Shown here: piece after piece, positions 16,883 through 26,789 of the stretch
Numbering within the stretch: the first letter of the stretch is position 1
Layout of the letters: each line of letters begins with the position of its first letter
Assembly: GCA_963742585.1 (NCBI GenBank)
Contig: CAVUMI010000009.1
Coordinates: 1,984,001-2,048,000, forward strand
Reading direction: 5' to 3'
Length of the DNA stretch: 64,000 nucleotides
Source of the DNA: JACDEA01 sp963742585
Lineage (GTDB): Bacteria > Actinomycetota > Acidimicrobiia > Acidimicrobiales > JACDEA01
Notes under the pieces: model-generated
What the model saw: the letters and a program-made list of their open reading frames with translations, nothing else
The model's database searches: none
Told to the model about the DNA's origin: nothing
Program-made: the position numbers and the translations under genes

Positions 16883-17826
16883 CCCGAGGCCGACGGACTG
16901 CGGGTAAGCCCGGCCCGCTCGCCGCGCATCTTGAGCTTCACCGCGACCTTGCGCGAGGCCTCGTCGATCATCTCGTCGCCGAACATCACCGCGCCGGAAC
17001 GGTCGCCTTCGGTGGCCTGCTTGTACGCATCAAGAACCTGGCAGGCCTTGTCGAACTGCTCCTGCGTGGGCGAGAACATCTCGTTGAGCACGTCGACCTG
17101 CGCGGGGAGCAGTGCCCATTTCCCATCGAAGCCGAGCAGCTGAGTGCGGGTGCAGTAATCGCGGAAGCCGTCCATGTCCCGCACCTTGACGTACGGCCCA
17201 TCGATGACCTGCAGCCCGTTGGCCCGGCCGGCCATCAGGATCTTCATGAACACATAGTGGAAGTAGTCGCCCGGATATTCGGGGATCTGGAGACCGCCGG
17301 CCAGCGACGGCATCTCCATCGACGCCGAGAAGTCGACCGGGCCCAGGATGATCGTCTCGAGCCGCGGCGACGCCGCGCAGATCTCCTCGACGTTGATGAG
17401 GCCGCGGGCCGTTTCGATCTGCGCCTCGATGCCGATGTGGCCAATGGGCAGGCCAGCGTTGATCTCTACCTGCGTGAGCAAGAGGTCGAGGGCGACAACC
17501 TCGGCCGCGGTGTTGACCTTGGGCAGCATGATCTCGTCGAGCCGCTCGCCGGCGTTACCAACCACCTCGATGACATCGCCGTAGGTCCACTTCGTGTCCC
17601 ACGCGTTCACGCGCACGCACAGCACACGCTCGCCCCAGTCGAGGTTCTTGATGGCGTCGACCGCTTTGGCCCGAGCGCCTTCCTTCTCCAATGGCGCCAC
17701 CGCGTCCTCGAGATCGAGGAACGTCATATCGGCAGGGACGGTTGGACCCTTGGCCAGGAAGCGTTCGCTCGATGCTGGAACCGACAGGCAGGAGCGGCGG
17801 GGAAGATCGCGAGAGCGTGCGGACAT
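16879..17826 (-). CDS. mcl: CitE-like malyl-CoA / beta-methylmalyl-CoA lyase
   Basis: 315 residues. RSCLSVPASSERFLAKGPTVPAD near residue 11 and FLDLEDAVAP near 36-45 give the phosphate-contact and acidic metal ligands of HpcH/CitE aldolases. IEAQIETARGL and LGPVDFSASM supply further metal and CoA contacts, and LGFDGKWALLPAQVDVLNE is the CoA-binding end. The close match to the Mcl subgroup (VALDLLLTQVE, FMKILMAGRANGLQVIDGPY) supports cleavage of beta-methylmalyl-CoA to glyoxylate and propionyl-CoA. Together with mcd and MaoC this suggests an ethylmalonyl-CoA pathway. Confidence 0.8.
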   Translation of the reverse strand: MSARSRDLPRRSCLSVPASSERFLAKGPTVPADMTFLDLEDAVAPLEKEGARAKAVDAIKNLDWGERVLCVRVNAWDTKWTYGDVIEVVGNAGERLDEIMLPKVNTAAEVVALDLLLTQVEINAGLPIGHIGIEAQIETARGLINVEEICAASPRLETIILGPVDFSASMEMPSLAGGLQIPEYPGDYFHYVFMKILMAGRANGLQVIDGPYVKVRDMDGFRDYCTRTQLLGFDGKWALLPAQVDVLNEMFSPTQEQFDKACQVLDAYKQATEGDRSGAVMFGDEMIDEASRKVAVKLKMRGERAGLTRSPSASG

Positions 17827-17932
17827 ATTCGCAGCCTAAGACACCGCGAAAAGGCAGTCGAAAGCGGTGGGGCTGGGGCCCCCGCCGCACACGGCGGGTG
17901 GCTCCGAAGGAGCCGGGTCCCGCCGCATCAAC

Positions 17933-18613
17933 TCAGCCGAGGTGGGACTTGAGGAATTCGATGGAGCGGGACCAAGCCACCTCGGCGGCCTCCTGGTTCG
18001 CGGTCCCGAGCGCGTTGTGGCCGCTGGCGAAGGCGTGGCCGGTGCCGGGGTACACGTGGATCGTGACGTCCTTGCCCATCCCGCGCAGCTTCTCGCCCAG
18101 AGCCTCGATGGCGGCGGGTGGGAAGAAGTCGTCGTTCTCCGCCATGTGACCGAGTACGGGCGCGGTGAGCGACGCCCAATCCGGCTCGGCGTCGCCCTGC
18201 GGGAACCCGTAGTACGGGACTGCCGCGCCAATCTTGTCGCCCTGCTGCGCGGCGAGGATGAAGCTGAGCATGCCGCCCATGCAGTAGCCGGTGACGCCCA
18301 CCTTCGCCGACGTGCACGCATCACTCGCGAGAAGGAAGTCGACCGCGCCGCCCATGTCGCGCGCGGCGCGGTCGGGCGGCAATGAGTTCATCAACTGGCC
18401 GGCCTTGTCCATCTCGGTGTGGCCGGCCAACTCGCCGTGGTATAGATCCGGCGCCAGCGCAGCGAAACCCTCATCCGCGAGCCGGTCGCAAATCGTCTTG
18501 AGTTCGGGGCTGAGGCCCCACCATTCCTGGAGGACGATGACGCCCGGCCCGGCGCCGGCGAGATAGCCGCTGGCAGTGTTGCCGTTACTTGCGAATTCGA
18601 CCGTCTCTCCCAT
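17933..18613 (-). CDS. dienelactone hydrolase family protein
   Basis: 226 residues from ATG 18613, which overlaps the stop of the PPOX gene upstream. Landmarks of the family: VIVLQEWWGL with the structural Glu, GYCMGG with the cysteine nucleophile, ENDDFFPP with the catalytic Asp, and GTGHAFA with the histidine. Such enzymes hydrolyse dienelactones or other esters in aromatic catabolism, though many have unknown substrates. The downstream 106 bases to the lyase gene hold nothing recognisable. Confidence 0.88.
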   Translation of the reverse strand: MGETVEFASNGNTASGYLAGAGPGVIVLQEWWGLSPELKTICDRLADEGFAALAPDLYHGELAGHTEMDKAGQLMNSLPPDRAARDMGGAVDFLLASDACTSAKVGVTGYCMGGMLSFILAAQQGDKIGAAVPYYGFPQGDAEPDWASLTAPVLGHMAENDDFFPPAAIEALGEKLRGMGKDVTIHVYPGTGHAFASGHNALGTANQEAAEVAWSRSIEFLKSHLG

Positions 18614-19071
18614 CAGTACGTTCCTCCCAACTTGGTGTGGTCCCACGACACGATCTTCTCGACGTCAATGCGAACGCCGAGGCGTTTCGCGCCGGTGACC
18701 TTGACGCCCGCGGCCGCGGCCTCGTTGAACTCGCCGAAGTAGCGCCGGTACACGTCCTCACCGATGCGCTCAATCTCGGCGCGGTCCTCGAGGACGACGC
18801 CCTTCCCTACCAGCTCCACGCCCTTGAGTTGGTCGTAGGTGTCGCCCGTCTCGACCAGGCAGGTGATGCGCGGGTCACGGCGAAGGTTGAGGATCTTCTG
18901 CGACTTGCCGTACGTCCAGAACGCCGGCACTCCGCCGAGGAAGCCGTACCACATGGCTACGAGATGGATCGTGCCGTCGTGATTCATCGACGCCACGTTC
19001 ATGGTGCGACCGGCCACGAGAAATTCCTCGATCTCGGCGTCGCTCATCTTGATCTGGTTGCGCCTGCTCAT
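18613..19071 (-). CDS. PPOX-class (pyridoxamine 5'-phosphate oxidase-like) flavin/F420 protein
   Basis: 152 residues from ATG 19071. The split-barrel pattern is visible: EEFLVAGRTMNVASMNHDGTI, LVAMWYGFL, FWTYGKSQKILNLRRDPRITCLVE, then GKGVVLED. This pattern is shared with actinobacterial F420H2-dependent reductases and PPOX proteins; the cofactor (FMN or F420) cannot be fixed from sequence alone. The ATG of the hydrolase gene overlaps this gene's stop, so they are likely one unit. Confidence 0.8.
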   Translation of the reverse strand: MSRRNQIKMSDAEIEEFLVAGRTMNVASMNHDGTIHLVAMWYGFLGGVPAFWTYGKSQKILNLRRDPRITCLVETGDTYDQLKGVELVGKGVVLEDRAEIERIGEDVYRRYFGEFNEAAAAGVKVTGAKRLGVRIDVEKIVSWDHTKLGGTY

Positions 19072-19081
19072 TGAATCGACG

Positions 19082-19855
19082 CTACGCGATCGGCCGCAGC
19101 AGCTCCGGGGCGATAGGGCAGTCGGGGTCAGCGATGCCGACGATCTTGGCGACCAGTTCGCGGGGCACCACCTCGAAGGAGCGGTCCCACGGGTCCTGGC
19201 CGTCGCCGTCAATCCGCTCGAGAACCGATTGCCACATCCGCGCCGGCAACGCCCGCCCGCGGCCGGCCACGAGCCATACCGGCACCTGGGCGACCCACGC
19301 AGCAGCCGCGGCCGCGCCCGATCCCATGGCGGCGACGAAGCCGTCCGGGCCCAACGCGCTGGCCTCCAGGAGCACGAGGCTGGCTTCGGCCACCGCCGCC
19401 GCGACACCGGCGTCGGGCACGACAACCGCGTCCGCCCCCTGCCGGGCCAACCGGGTCGCCAATTCGTCCCCGTCACCGCCGGCGTCGAGGACGAGAGCGA
19501 CGAGATCGCCCCGCCGACGGACCGCTTCTGAGGCCTGCTCAGGCCAGCCGACGAGCAGCACCGTGGCGTCCGGCGGGAGCGCAGCCCCCAGTTCGGCGAC
19601 CGTTGGGTCGTCGGACAGCGCCTCCGCCGCCCGCCACGCCTCCGTGCCTGGATCGGCGGCGGCCAGGACGCGCGACGCCAGCCACCACACGGGGCCGTCG
19701 GTCGGGTGGCGGTCGACCAAGCGCCGGCACGCGGTGACCAGCGCGGCGGGATCGTCGGCGAACCCGGCGAGGGCGCCGGCCGCCTCGCGGCCCAGCACCG
19801 AGGGCCCTGCGCCCCGGGCTCTGGCCACATACCGCAACCGCTCGATGGGGTGCAT
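19082..19855 (-). CDS. IF-2B-like (eIF-2B alpha/beta/delta-related) hypothetical protein
   Basis: 257 residues, Ala/Val-rich. The C-terminal half (GADAVVVPDAGVAAAV, LGPDGFVAAMGSGAAAAAA, VPVWLVAGRGRALP) has the Rossmann-like pattern of eIF-2B-related proteins such as methylthioribose-1-phosphate and ribose-1,5-bisphosphate isomerases, but catalytic residues of those enzymes are not evident. Role unknown. It lies just upstream of the PPOX gene on the same strand. Confidence 0.55.
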   Translation of the reverse strand: MHPIERLRYVARARGAGPSVLGREAAGALAGFADDPAALVTACRRLVDRHPTDGPVWWLASRVLAAADPGTEAWRAAEALSDDPTVAELGAALPPDATVLLVGWPEQASEAVRRRGDLVALVLDAGGDGDELATRLARQGADAVVVPDAGVAAAVAEASLVLLEASALGPDGFVAAMGSGAAAAAAWVAQVPVWLVAGRGRALPARMWQSVLERIDGDGQDPWDRSFEVVPRELVAKIVGIADPDCPIAPELLRPIA

Positions 19856-19897
19856 ATATCCCGGGCGACGATAGCGCCGCGCTACCTTCGGGCGCCG

Positions 19898-20402
19898 ATG
19901 GCTTCCGATCCCTCACCCGACCTCGCGCTCGGCGCCGCTCGTCGGTGAGGCGCGCACCGTGCGCGAATGGCTGACCACCTTCCATCTGGCGTTCGTCGTT
20001 CTCGACCCGTTCACGCACGAGAGCGCCTGGATATTGCCCACCGCCGGGCGGATCCTCGCGACGTTCCAGCAGGCCGACGTCCGTGTCGCGTTCCTCGTCG
20101 CGGGTACTCCCGAGGAGTGCCGGATGTTCCTCGGGCCCTGGGCGCGGGACACGCTCACCTTCAGCGACCCTGATCGCGTCGCCATCAAGGGCTTTGGCCT
20201 CGAACAAATTCCCGCGTTCGTGCATGTCGCCATGGACGGCAACATCGCCAACGCCGCCGAGGGATGGCAGCCGCCGGAGTGGAAGGTCGTCGCCGACCAC
20301 CTGGCTGTCGTGACGAGCTGGATTGCACCGGTGATCCCGCTGCCGAAGGATCCGGGGCCGTTCGAAGGCTCGCCGGCCATCGGCGAGCCCGCGCCGGCCT
20401 AG
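19898..20402 (+). CDS. thioredoxin-fold-like hypothetical protein (one frameshift)
   Basis: Begins at ATG 19898 (MASDPSPDLALG...). A single inserted base near 19938 must be removed to join it to GEARTVREWLTTFHLAFVVLDPF. The reconstructed protein has about 167 residues and a thioredoxin-like order of strands and helices (AFVVLD, VRVAFLVAGTPEE, IPAFVHVAMDG) but no CxxC. It may be a redoxin-like non-catalytic protein. Its TAG stop shares the CTAG palindrome at 20399-20402 with the convergent fumarase stop. Confidence 0.55.
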
Positions 20403-21787
20403 ACGATCCCCCCCTTGGTCATGGCCATGACGTCAAGGGCCCGATCAACCTCCTCCTCGGTCATCAGCTTCCGTTCGAGGACCACATCGCGCAGGGTCTT
20501 GCCCTCGGCCAGCGACTGCTTGATCACTTTGGCCGCCTCCTCGTACCCGATGTAGGGGTTGAGCGCGGTGCCGATCGACGGTGAGGACAGCGCGTACTCG
20601 CGGCACTGCTCAACGTCGGCCTCGATCCCGGCGATGCACTTGTCGGCCAGCGTGCGACTCACTGAGGCGAGGAGCTGGATCGACTCGAGAAGGTTGCGGG
20701 CGATCACCGGCAGCATCACGTTGAGCTCGAGGTTGCCCGCCGCGCCGCCGAAGGCCACCGCGGCGTCGTTGCCCATCACCTGCGCGACAACTTGGCACAC
20801 CGCTTCGGGAACCACGGGGTTGACCTTGCCTGGCATGATCGACGATCCCGGTTGCAGGTCGGGGAGCCGAATCTCGCCAAGGCCGCAGCGCGGCCCGCTC
20901 GACATCCATCGCAGGTCGTTGGCGATCTTGTAGAGCGATACCGCGATCGTCCGCAACACGCCGGAACACTCGACCAGCGCGTCACGCGACCCTTGCGCCT
21001 CGAAGTGGTCACGCGCCTCGGCCAGCGGCAGTTGCATCGTCGTCGGCGAGGTGTTTGATCGTGGCCCGGGCGAACCCTTTGGGCGCGTTGAGACCGGTGC
21101 CGACTGCGGTGCCGCCCAGCGGCAACTCGGCCACTCGCGGCAAACACGCATCAATGCGCTCGATCCCGTTCTCGATGGCCTGGGCGTAGCCGCCGAACTC
21201 CTGACCCAGCGTCACCGGCGTGGCGTCCATGAGATGGGTTCGGCCGGTCTTCACCACCGTCTTGAACCCGCGCTGTTTCTTGCGGAGCGTCTTGGCCAGA
21301 TGCTCCAACGCGGGATGCAGATCCACCATGAGCTCGCGCGTCGCCGCGAGATGTATGGCGGACGGGAACACGTCGTTCGAGGACTGCGGACTCGTTGGGC
21401 TCGTCGTTGGGACGGATCTTCACGGCCGAGCCGCTCCGAGGCCAGCGTGGCCAGGACCTCGTTGAAGTTCATGTTCGTCGACGTGCCCGAGCCGGTCTGG
21501 TACACGTCGACCGGGAAGTGGTCGTCCCACTTTCCGCGGGCGATCTCGGCGGCGGCCTCGTGGAGCGCGTCGGCAACGTCTTTGGCAATCGCCTTCTGCT
21601 TGCCGTTAATCACTGCGGCGGCGCCCTTGATGGATGCCAGCGCGCCGATCAGCTGCCGGCTGATGCGCAGGCCCGAAATAGGGAAGTTCTCCACCGCCCG
21701 CTGCGTCTGCGCCGCCCACTTGGCGTCCTTGGGAACGCGAACGTCGCCCATGGAGTCGTGCTCGATGCGAAAGTCCGTCTCAGCCAT
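20399..21787 (-). CDS. fumC: class II fumarate hydratase (three frameshifts)
   Basis: The N-terminus (FRIEHDSMGDVRVPKDAKWAA) starts at ATG 21787 and contains TGSGTSTNMNFNEVLA. GRTHLMDATPVTLGQE holds the catalytic-site histidine region, and GSSIMPGKVNPVVPE is the fumarase/aspartase signature. It hydrates fumarate to malate in the TCA cycle. Three single-base insertions (about 21430, 21385 and 21027) break the frame; correcting each gives one 460-residue enzyme of normal length with all signatures. The damage sits in a well conserved, normally essential enzyme, which argues for sequence errors rather than a pseudogene. Confidence 0.85.
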
Positions 21788-21859
21788 GGCCTGAACGTAG
21801 CGCCGCTTCCCGTAGGTCCTTGAAGCTGTGCCGTGCCACCGTTAGCCTTTTGCGCCATT

Positions 21860-22980
21860 GTGAAGCGGTTCACGACGGCGGTCGTCGGCGCGGTATTGCA
21901 TCGCCATGGCCCTCGCCGGTCAGCCGGTCGGCGCCGACCCTCTTGCCGACAAGAAGGCCGAGGCGGCGCGCATCGCCGCCCAACTCGAGGCCAAGGGCCA
22001 CGCCGCGGAGATCCTCACCGAGCAGTACAACGCGGCGCGGATCAAAGCCGGCGCCGCGGAGGTTGGCGCCAAGAAGGCCACTGAGCAGCTGGCCGCGGCC
22101 AATGTCGCGGTGAACCGCTCGCAGGACGCGTTGAAAAAGACGGCAGTCCAGGCCTACGTTCACGGCGGCTTCATGCCGATGTCGAATACGGCCACGACAC
22201 CCGAAGACGCGCTCGAACTCGGCGTCCGCCGCAAGTACGTCAATGTGGTGGCCGAGCGGCAGGCCGACGCGCTCCACGGCTTGCGCACCGCGCTCCAGGA
22301 CGCAGCCTCGCGCCGGGCGACGTTGGAGCAGGCGAAGCAGTCCTCCCGCCAATCGCTGACCGCAGTCGAGAGCAAGCGCCAGGCGGCAGCCAAAGCGGTC
22401 GGCGAGCAGCAGGCGCTGCTCGACCGCGTCAAGGGTGAGCTGGGCGTGCTCGTGGCGGCCGAACAGCAACGCAAGGCGGCCGAGGAAGCCCGCCGGGTGC
22501 AGGCCGCTCTCGCGGCCCGACAAGCGTCGCCTTCGCGCGAGCGCTCCTTCGTCGCGGACGAGCGGCGCCCCGGTCCTGCTCGATCGCAACACCGGTACCG
22601 CGCCGAGCAACCCACCGCCACCACCGAACTCGGGCGCGGCGAAGGCGATTGAAGAGGCGAAGAAACAGCTGGGCAAGCCGTATCAGTGGGGAGGCTCCGG
22701 GCCCGACACCTTCGACTGTTCGGGACTCATCATGTGGGCGTGGAAGGCGGCCGGCAAGTCCCTGCCGCACAACGCCGCTGCGCAATACAACGCCACTGCC
22801 CGCGTCGACATCGACGACCTCCAGCCCGGCGACATCGTCTTCTTCGGGAGCGACCTTCACCACGACGGGCTCTACGTGGGCAACGGTCAGATGATCGAGG
22901 CGCCTTCGACGGGACAGGTCGTCCGCTACGCCTCGATCTATCGCTCTGATCTCGTTCAGTCGGGCGGGCGCGTCTACTAG
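21860..22980 (+). CDS. NlpC/P60 peptidoglycan endopeptidase with coiled-coil N-terminus (frameshifted)
   Basis: Starts at GTG 21860 with a signal sequence (VKRFTTAVVGAVL...MALAGQPVGA), interrupted by one inserted base near 21899. A long Ala/Glu/Lys coiled coil (about residues 30-215) follows. The C-terminal NlpC/P60 domain has the catalytic cysteine in FDCSGLIMWAW, histidine in SDLHHDGLYVG, and the conserved LQPGDIVFF strand. A second +1 insertion lies between about 22500 and 22575. The architecture is that of RipA/RipC-like hydrolases that cut D-Glu-mDAP links during division; a FtsEX partner is not seen here. Confidence 0.85.
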
Positions 22981-23002
22981 CCGCACGACCTAGCCTGCCC
23001 GC

Positions 23003-23909
23003 ATGCGTATCGGATGCATGCTTTCGCCCGCCACCCTCGACGACGCGATCGCTCAGACCAGCGATCTCAAGCAGCGGGGCCTGTCGTCGGCGTGGCTCCC
23101 GCAGATCTTCGGGATGGACGCGCTCACGGCCATCACCGTGATCGGCCGCGAGGTGCCGGGGATCGAACTCGGCACCGCGGTGATACCGACCTACCCGCGG
23201 CATCCGCAGATGCTGGCCATGCAGGCCATGACTGTCCAGGCTGCGATCGGCAACCGGCTCGCGCTCGGCATCGGGCTGTCTCACCAGCTGGTGATCGAAG
23301 GCATGTACGGCATGTCGTTCGACAAGCCGGCGCGACACATGCGCGAATACCTGTCGATCCTGCTGCCGCAGCTGCACGGTGAGAACGTGTCGGTTTCGGG
23401 GGACACGCTCACGTGGCGCGGGATGGGCCCGCTCGAGATCGCCGGCGCGACGGCTCCGCCGGTGATGCTCGCGGCGCTCGCGCCGCGCATGCTCGAGCTG
23501 GCCGGGTCGCAGACCGACGGAACAATCACCTGGATGACCGGCCCGGCGACGGTCGCTGACCACATCGTGCCCTCGATCAGCGCGGCGGCCGCCAACGCCG
23601 GACGGCCCGCGCCCCGAGTCGTCGTCGGCCTGCCAATTGCAATCGCAAGCGACGTGGACGCGGCGCGCGAGCGGCGCCAACAGGGATCTCGTCATCTACG
23701 GCCAGCTCCCCTCGTATCGAGCCATGCTCGACAAGGAGGGCGCGGCCGGACCGGGCGATGTCGCCATCGTCGGCGACGAGGGTGAGCTGGCAAAAGGCAT
23801 CCAGCGCGTGGAGGACGCCGGTGGAACCGACTTCGTCGCGGCCGTCTTCGGCACCAATGAAGACCAGGTTCGCACGCTCGACGTGCTGAGCGACCTGGCT
23901 AGTCGCTGA
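23003..23909 (+). CDS. LLM-class F420-dependent oxidoreductase (one frameshift)
   Basis: ATG 23003. The luciferase-like TIM barrel is visible: MRIGCMLSPATLDDAIA, GIELGTAVIPTYPRHPQMLAMQA, LALGIGLSHQ, and a VMLAALAPRMLELAGSQTDGTITWMTGP segment for the cofactor pocket. A +1 insertion near 23672 separates the last 75 residues (YGQLPSYRAMLDKEG...). The reconstructed 300 residues match the TIGR03564-like actinobacterial subgroup, which uses F420. It overlaps the convergent SDR gene by eleven bases. Confidence 0.8.
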
Positions 23910-24677
23910 GCGCCCGGAAGTCGCGGTTCTCGCCGCGGAGCGGGCCGGGGACGTCGCGGAATTCGTAAGCCTCCGGTTCCCGGCCGGCCTGGCAGGCATA
24001 TGCCTGACCTGTTGCCGTACCCGTCGCCGCCATCAACACCGCGGCGGCGATCTCGGCCGGCTCGATCATCGGGAAAGCCGGCCTGCTGCAACATCTCGCG
24101 GGCCGCGCCGACTAGGGGCGTGTCGACCACGCCCGGACAGATCGCGTTGACGGTGATGTTCTTCGCCTGGAGCTGCGCGCCAGACTGCGCACCAGACCGA
24201 CCACCGCGTGCTTGGTGAGCGTGTAGATCGGATCGGGCGGGAAAGCGATGAGGCCAGCGAGCGACGCGGTCGCCACGACGGCACCCCCGCCACGCGGCCG
24301 CGATCGCGGGCACGACAGCTCGCGGCGCCGAACACCACGCCATCGACGTTGGCGCCCATGATCCGGCGGTACTGCTCGTCGGTGAGGGCGTCGATGTTCG
24401 ACTCGCCGGTCGTGACGCCGGCGTTGAGGTAGGCGACGTCGATCCCGCCGAAGGCGGATTCGGTCTCGGCCACGATCGCCTTCCAGTCGGCGGGGCTCCC
24501 GACGTCGGCTGCGACAAAGCGGCCGTCGAGTTCCTTGGCGACCCGCTCGCCGTCATCGGCGTTACGGTCGACTACCACCACCGACGCGCCCTCCGCCGCG
24601 AACCGCTGAGCGGTAGCCAAACCGATTCCCGACGCGCCGCCCGTGACGACTGCGACCTTCCCCTCGAGTGCTCCCAT
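23899..24677 (-). CDS. short-chain dehydrogenase/reductase (several frameshifts)
   Basis: ATG 24677. The Rossmann motif VTGGASGIGLA is at residues 11-21, the NAG motif in YLNAGV near 89, and the catalytic YxxxK survives as IYTLTKHAV in a shifted frame. NAICPGVVDTPLVG follows the usual pattern after the active site. About four indels between 24010 and 24315 split the second half; read together they give one 258-residue SDR ending RALSD at 23899. The substrate is not identifiable. Confidence 0.75.
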
Positions 24678-24701
24678 GCGTGGCGACTCTAGGTTTTGGT
24701 G

Positions 24702-25649
24702 GTGCGAGCAGCCACCGTGAAGAACGGCGAGATCGTCGTCACCGAGAAGCCCGACCCGGTGCCCGAGCGCGGCGAGGTACTCGTGCGTGTGCGGGCGGCC
24801 GGGCTCAACGCCGCCGATTGCTCCAGCGCCAGGGCTTCTATCCCGGCACCACCCGGGAGTCCGCCCGACATTCCTGGGATCGAGATGGCCGGCGAGGTCG
24901 TCGCCCTCGGTCCCGACGCGACGCGGTTCGCAATGGGCGATCGGGTGATGGCGCTACTCGGCGGCGGCGGCCAGGCCGAGCTCGCCGTCGTGCACGAGCG
25001 AGTCGCCATGCCGGTGCCGGACGCGCTCGACTGGCCCGCGGCCGGCGGCTTCCCGGAGACCTTCACCACCGCGCACGACGCGCTCGTTCACCCAATGCGG
25101 GCTGACCATGGGCGAGCGTGTGCTGGTGCATGGTGCCGCCGGGAGGCGTGGGCACCGCCGCCGTGCAGCTCGCCAGCGCCGCTGGCGCGCAGGTGACTGC
25201 GACGGTCCGTAACCCTGACCTTCGCGAGCGGGTGCGGCGAACTCGGCGCACAGCAGGTCGTCGCCCCCGACGCCTTCGCCGATCTCGGGCCCTACGACGT
25301 GATCCTCGAACTGGTCGGCGCCGTCAACATGGCGGCGAACCTGGCGAGCCTCGCCGATCGGCGGGCGCATAGCGGTGATTGGGGTCGGAGCTGGTGCGGC
25401 GGCCGAGATCAATCTGCTCGCCCTGATGGGCGCCCGGGGCCGCATCCATGGCTCGACGCTTCGCGACCCGTCCCCTCGAGGGCAAGGCCGCGGCCGCGCG
25501 CCACGTCGAGGCCCATGTGCTGCCCCTCGTCGCATCAGGCACCGTGGCGGTGCCCGTTGCTGAGACCTTCAGCCTCGACGCGGTGGCGGCCGCCTACGAG
25601 CGCTTCGCCACGGGCGGCAAGCTTGGGAAAGCTGGTGCTGCTTCCCTGA
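24702..25649 (+). CDS. NADPH:quinone-oxidoreductase-like MDR protein (six frameshifts)
   Basis: Starts at one of three consecutive in-frame codons; I chose GTG 24702. Medium-chain reductase landmarks are intact in pieces: AAGLNAADC, PGIEMAGEVVALGP, the cofactor loop HGAAG/GVGTAAVQLA, and the C-terminal LDAVAAAYERFATGGKLGK. Six single-base insertions (near 25089, 25145, 25235, 25357, 25470 and 25631) are needed to explain the frame changes; each removal restores homologous sequence. It overlaps the 3' end of the convergent bldC-like gene. Confidence 0.75.
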
Positions 25650-25854
25650 TAGTTCGCTCTCGCTGGTCTCTTCGACTCGACCGAGCAGGGCTCGGACCTC
25701 GGAGGCCCGGAAACGGCGGTGGCCGCCAAGGGTGCGCATAGCTGTGAGCTTTCCCGCCGCGGGCCCAGCGGGTGACCGTCTTCGGACTGACACGAAACAT
25801 CCGTGCTACTTCGGCCGGCGTCAGGAGTGCGTCGTCTTCGTCGTGCTTCTGCAT
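25569..25854 (-). CDS. bldC: BldC-like MerR-family DNA-binding regulator (one frameshift)
   Basis: ATG 25854. The winged-helix motif ALLTPAEVARMFRVSPKTVTRW is nearly identical to actinobacterial BldC, and the second half (TAMRTLGGHRRFRASEVRALL) follows after one inserted G near 25742 (GGGAAA-G-CTC). BldC binds direct repeats to control development or stress genes. The reading frame runs past the conserved end, where it overlaps the convergent MDR gene, so the exact C-terminus is uncertain. Confidence 0.85.
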
Positions 25855-26003
25855 GTGCGCCCTTTGCTCGGGTTGGTGCTGCTCAACGAGCATCCAGTCT
25901 GGCCGCTTTTTGACCGTATTTGTGACAGTCCCGTCCGCCGGGCGAGCGTTATGAGTTCAACGGTCGTAGACAGGGGTTTCGTGCGCTTTTGAGCACGATT
26001 TTT

Positions 26004-26789
26004 TCAGCTAAGACGACGCGTCCACCCGCCGTCCACCACCAGAATCTGGCCGGTCACGAAGTGCTGGCGTCGCTCGCGAGGAACAACAAGGCGCCGTCGA
26101 GCTCGGTCTCGTGGCCGCCCCGGCCCATCGGCGTGTTGCGCCTGATCCACGCCTGGCTGCCCTCGTCGGCGAAGAAATCGGCCGTCATCTCGGTCTCGAA
26201 CCAGCCGGGGGCCAGCGCATTTACCCGCACGCCTCGCCGGGCCCACTGGGCCGCCAGCTCACGGGTGAGGTTGATCAGGCCCCCCTTGCTGGCGCAGTAG
26301 CTGGCCGAGGTCACCCGGCCGGCGCCGACGAAGCCGAGCACCGAGGCCATGTTCACAACGCTGCCCGAGCCCCGCTCGAGCATGTGGCCGGCCGCCGCCT
26401 GGGTGACGACGAACGGTCCGACGAGGTTCACCGCGATGGTCTGGCGGAACTCCTCGCGCGCTTCGCTCTCGGCCGCAGCGGGTACGCCGAATCCGGCGTT
26501 GTTCACCACGACGTCGATGGCGCCGAAGTGGTCGAGGGTGCGGGCGACGAGGGCGTCGACGGACGCGTCGTCGGCCACGTCGACGGTGACGGCGAGCGCG
26601 CGGTCGCCCAGCTCGTCGGCCAGCGCGTCGATGCGATCAGTACGACGGGCGGCGAGCACGACCGACGCGCCGGCGGCGTGCAGCACGGTGGCGGCGCGGG
26701 CGCCGATGCCGCTCGACGCGCCGGTGATGATCGCGACGCGGCCGTCGAGGCGGAAAGATGTCGGCTGGGGCTGGTGGGTCAGGCGCCAT
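26004..26789 (-). CDS. short-chain dehydrogenase/reductase (two frameshifts)
   Basis: The probable start is ATG 26789 (MAPDPP...), which overlaps the end of the radical SAM gene. One inserted base near 26758 leads into the conserved FRLDGRVAIITGASSGIGARA. The active-site serine/tyrosine/lysine are in MASVLGF and SYCASKGG, and NALAPGWFETEM is typical. A single deleted base near 26063 shifts the last 15 residues (TGQILVVDGGW). Classical SDR of about 255 residues, probably NAD(P)-dependent; substrate unknown. Confidence 0.8.

Noticed and set aside
25955..26003. A rho-independent terminator after the SDR gene (GTGC...GCAC followed by T run)
   Set aside because: The stem is only four base pairs and the T run lies on the strand opposite to the gene it would end.
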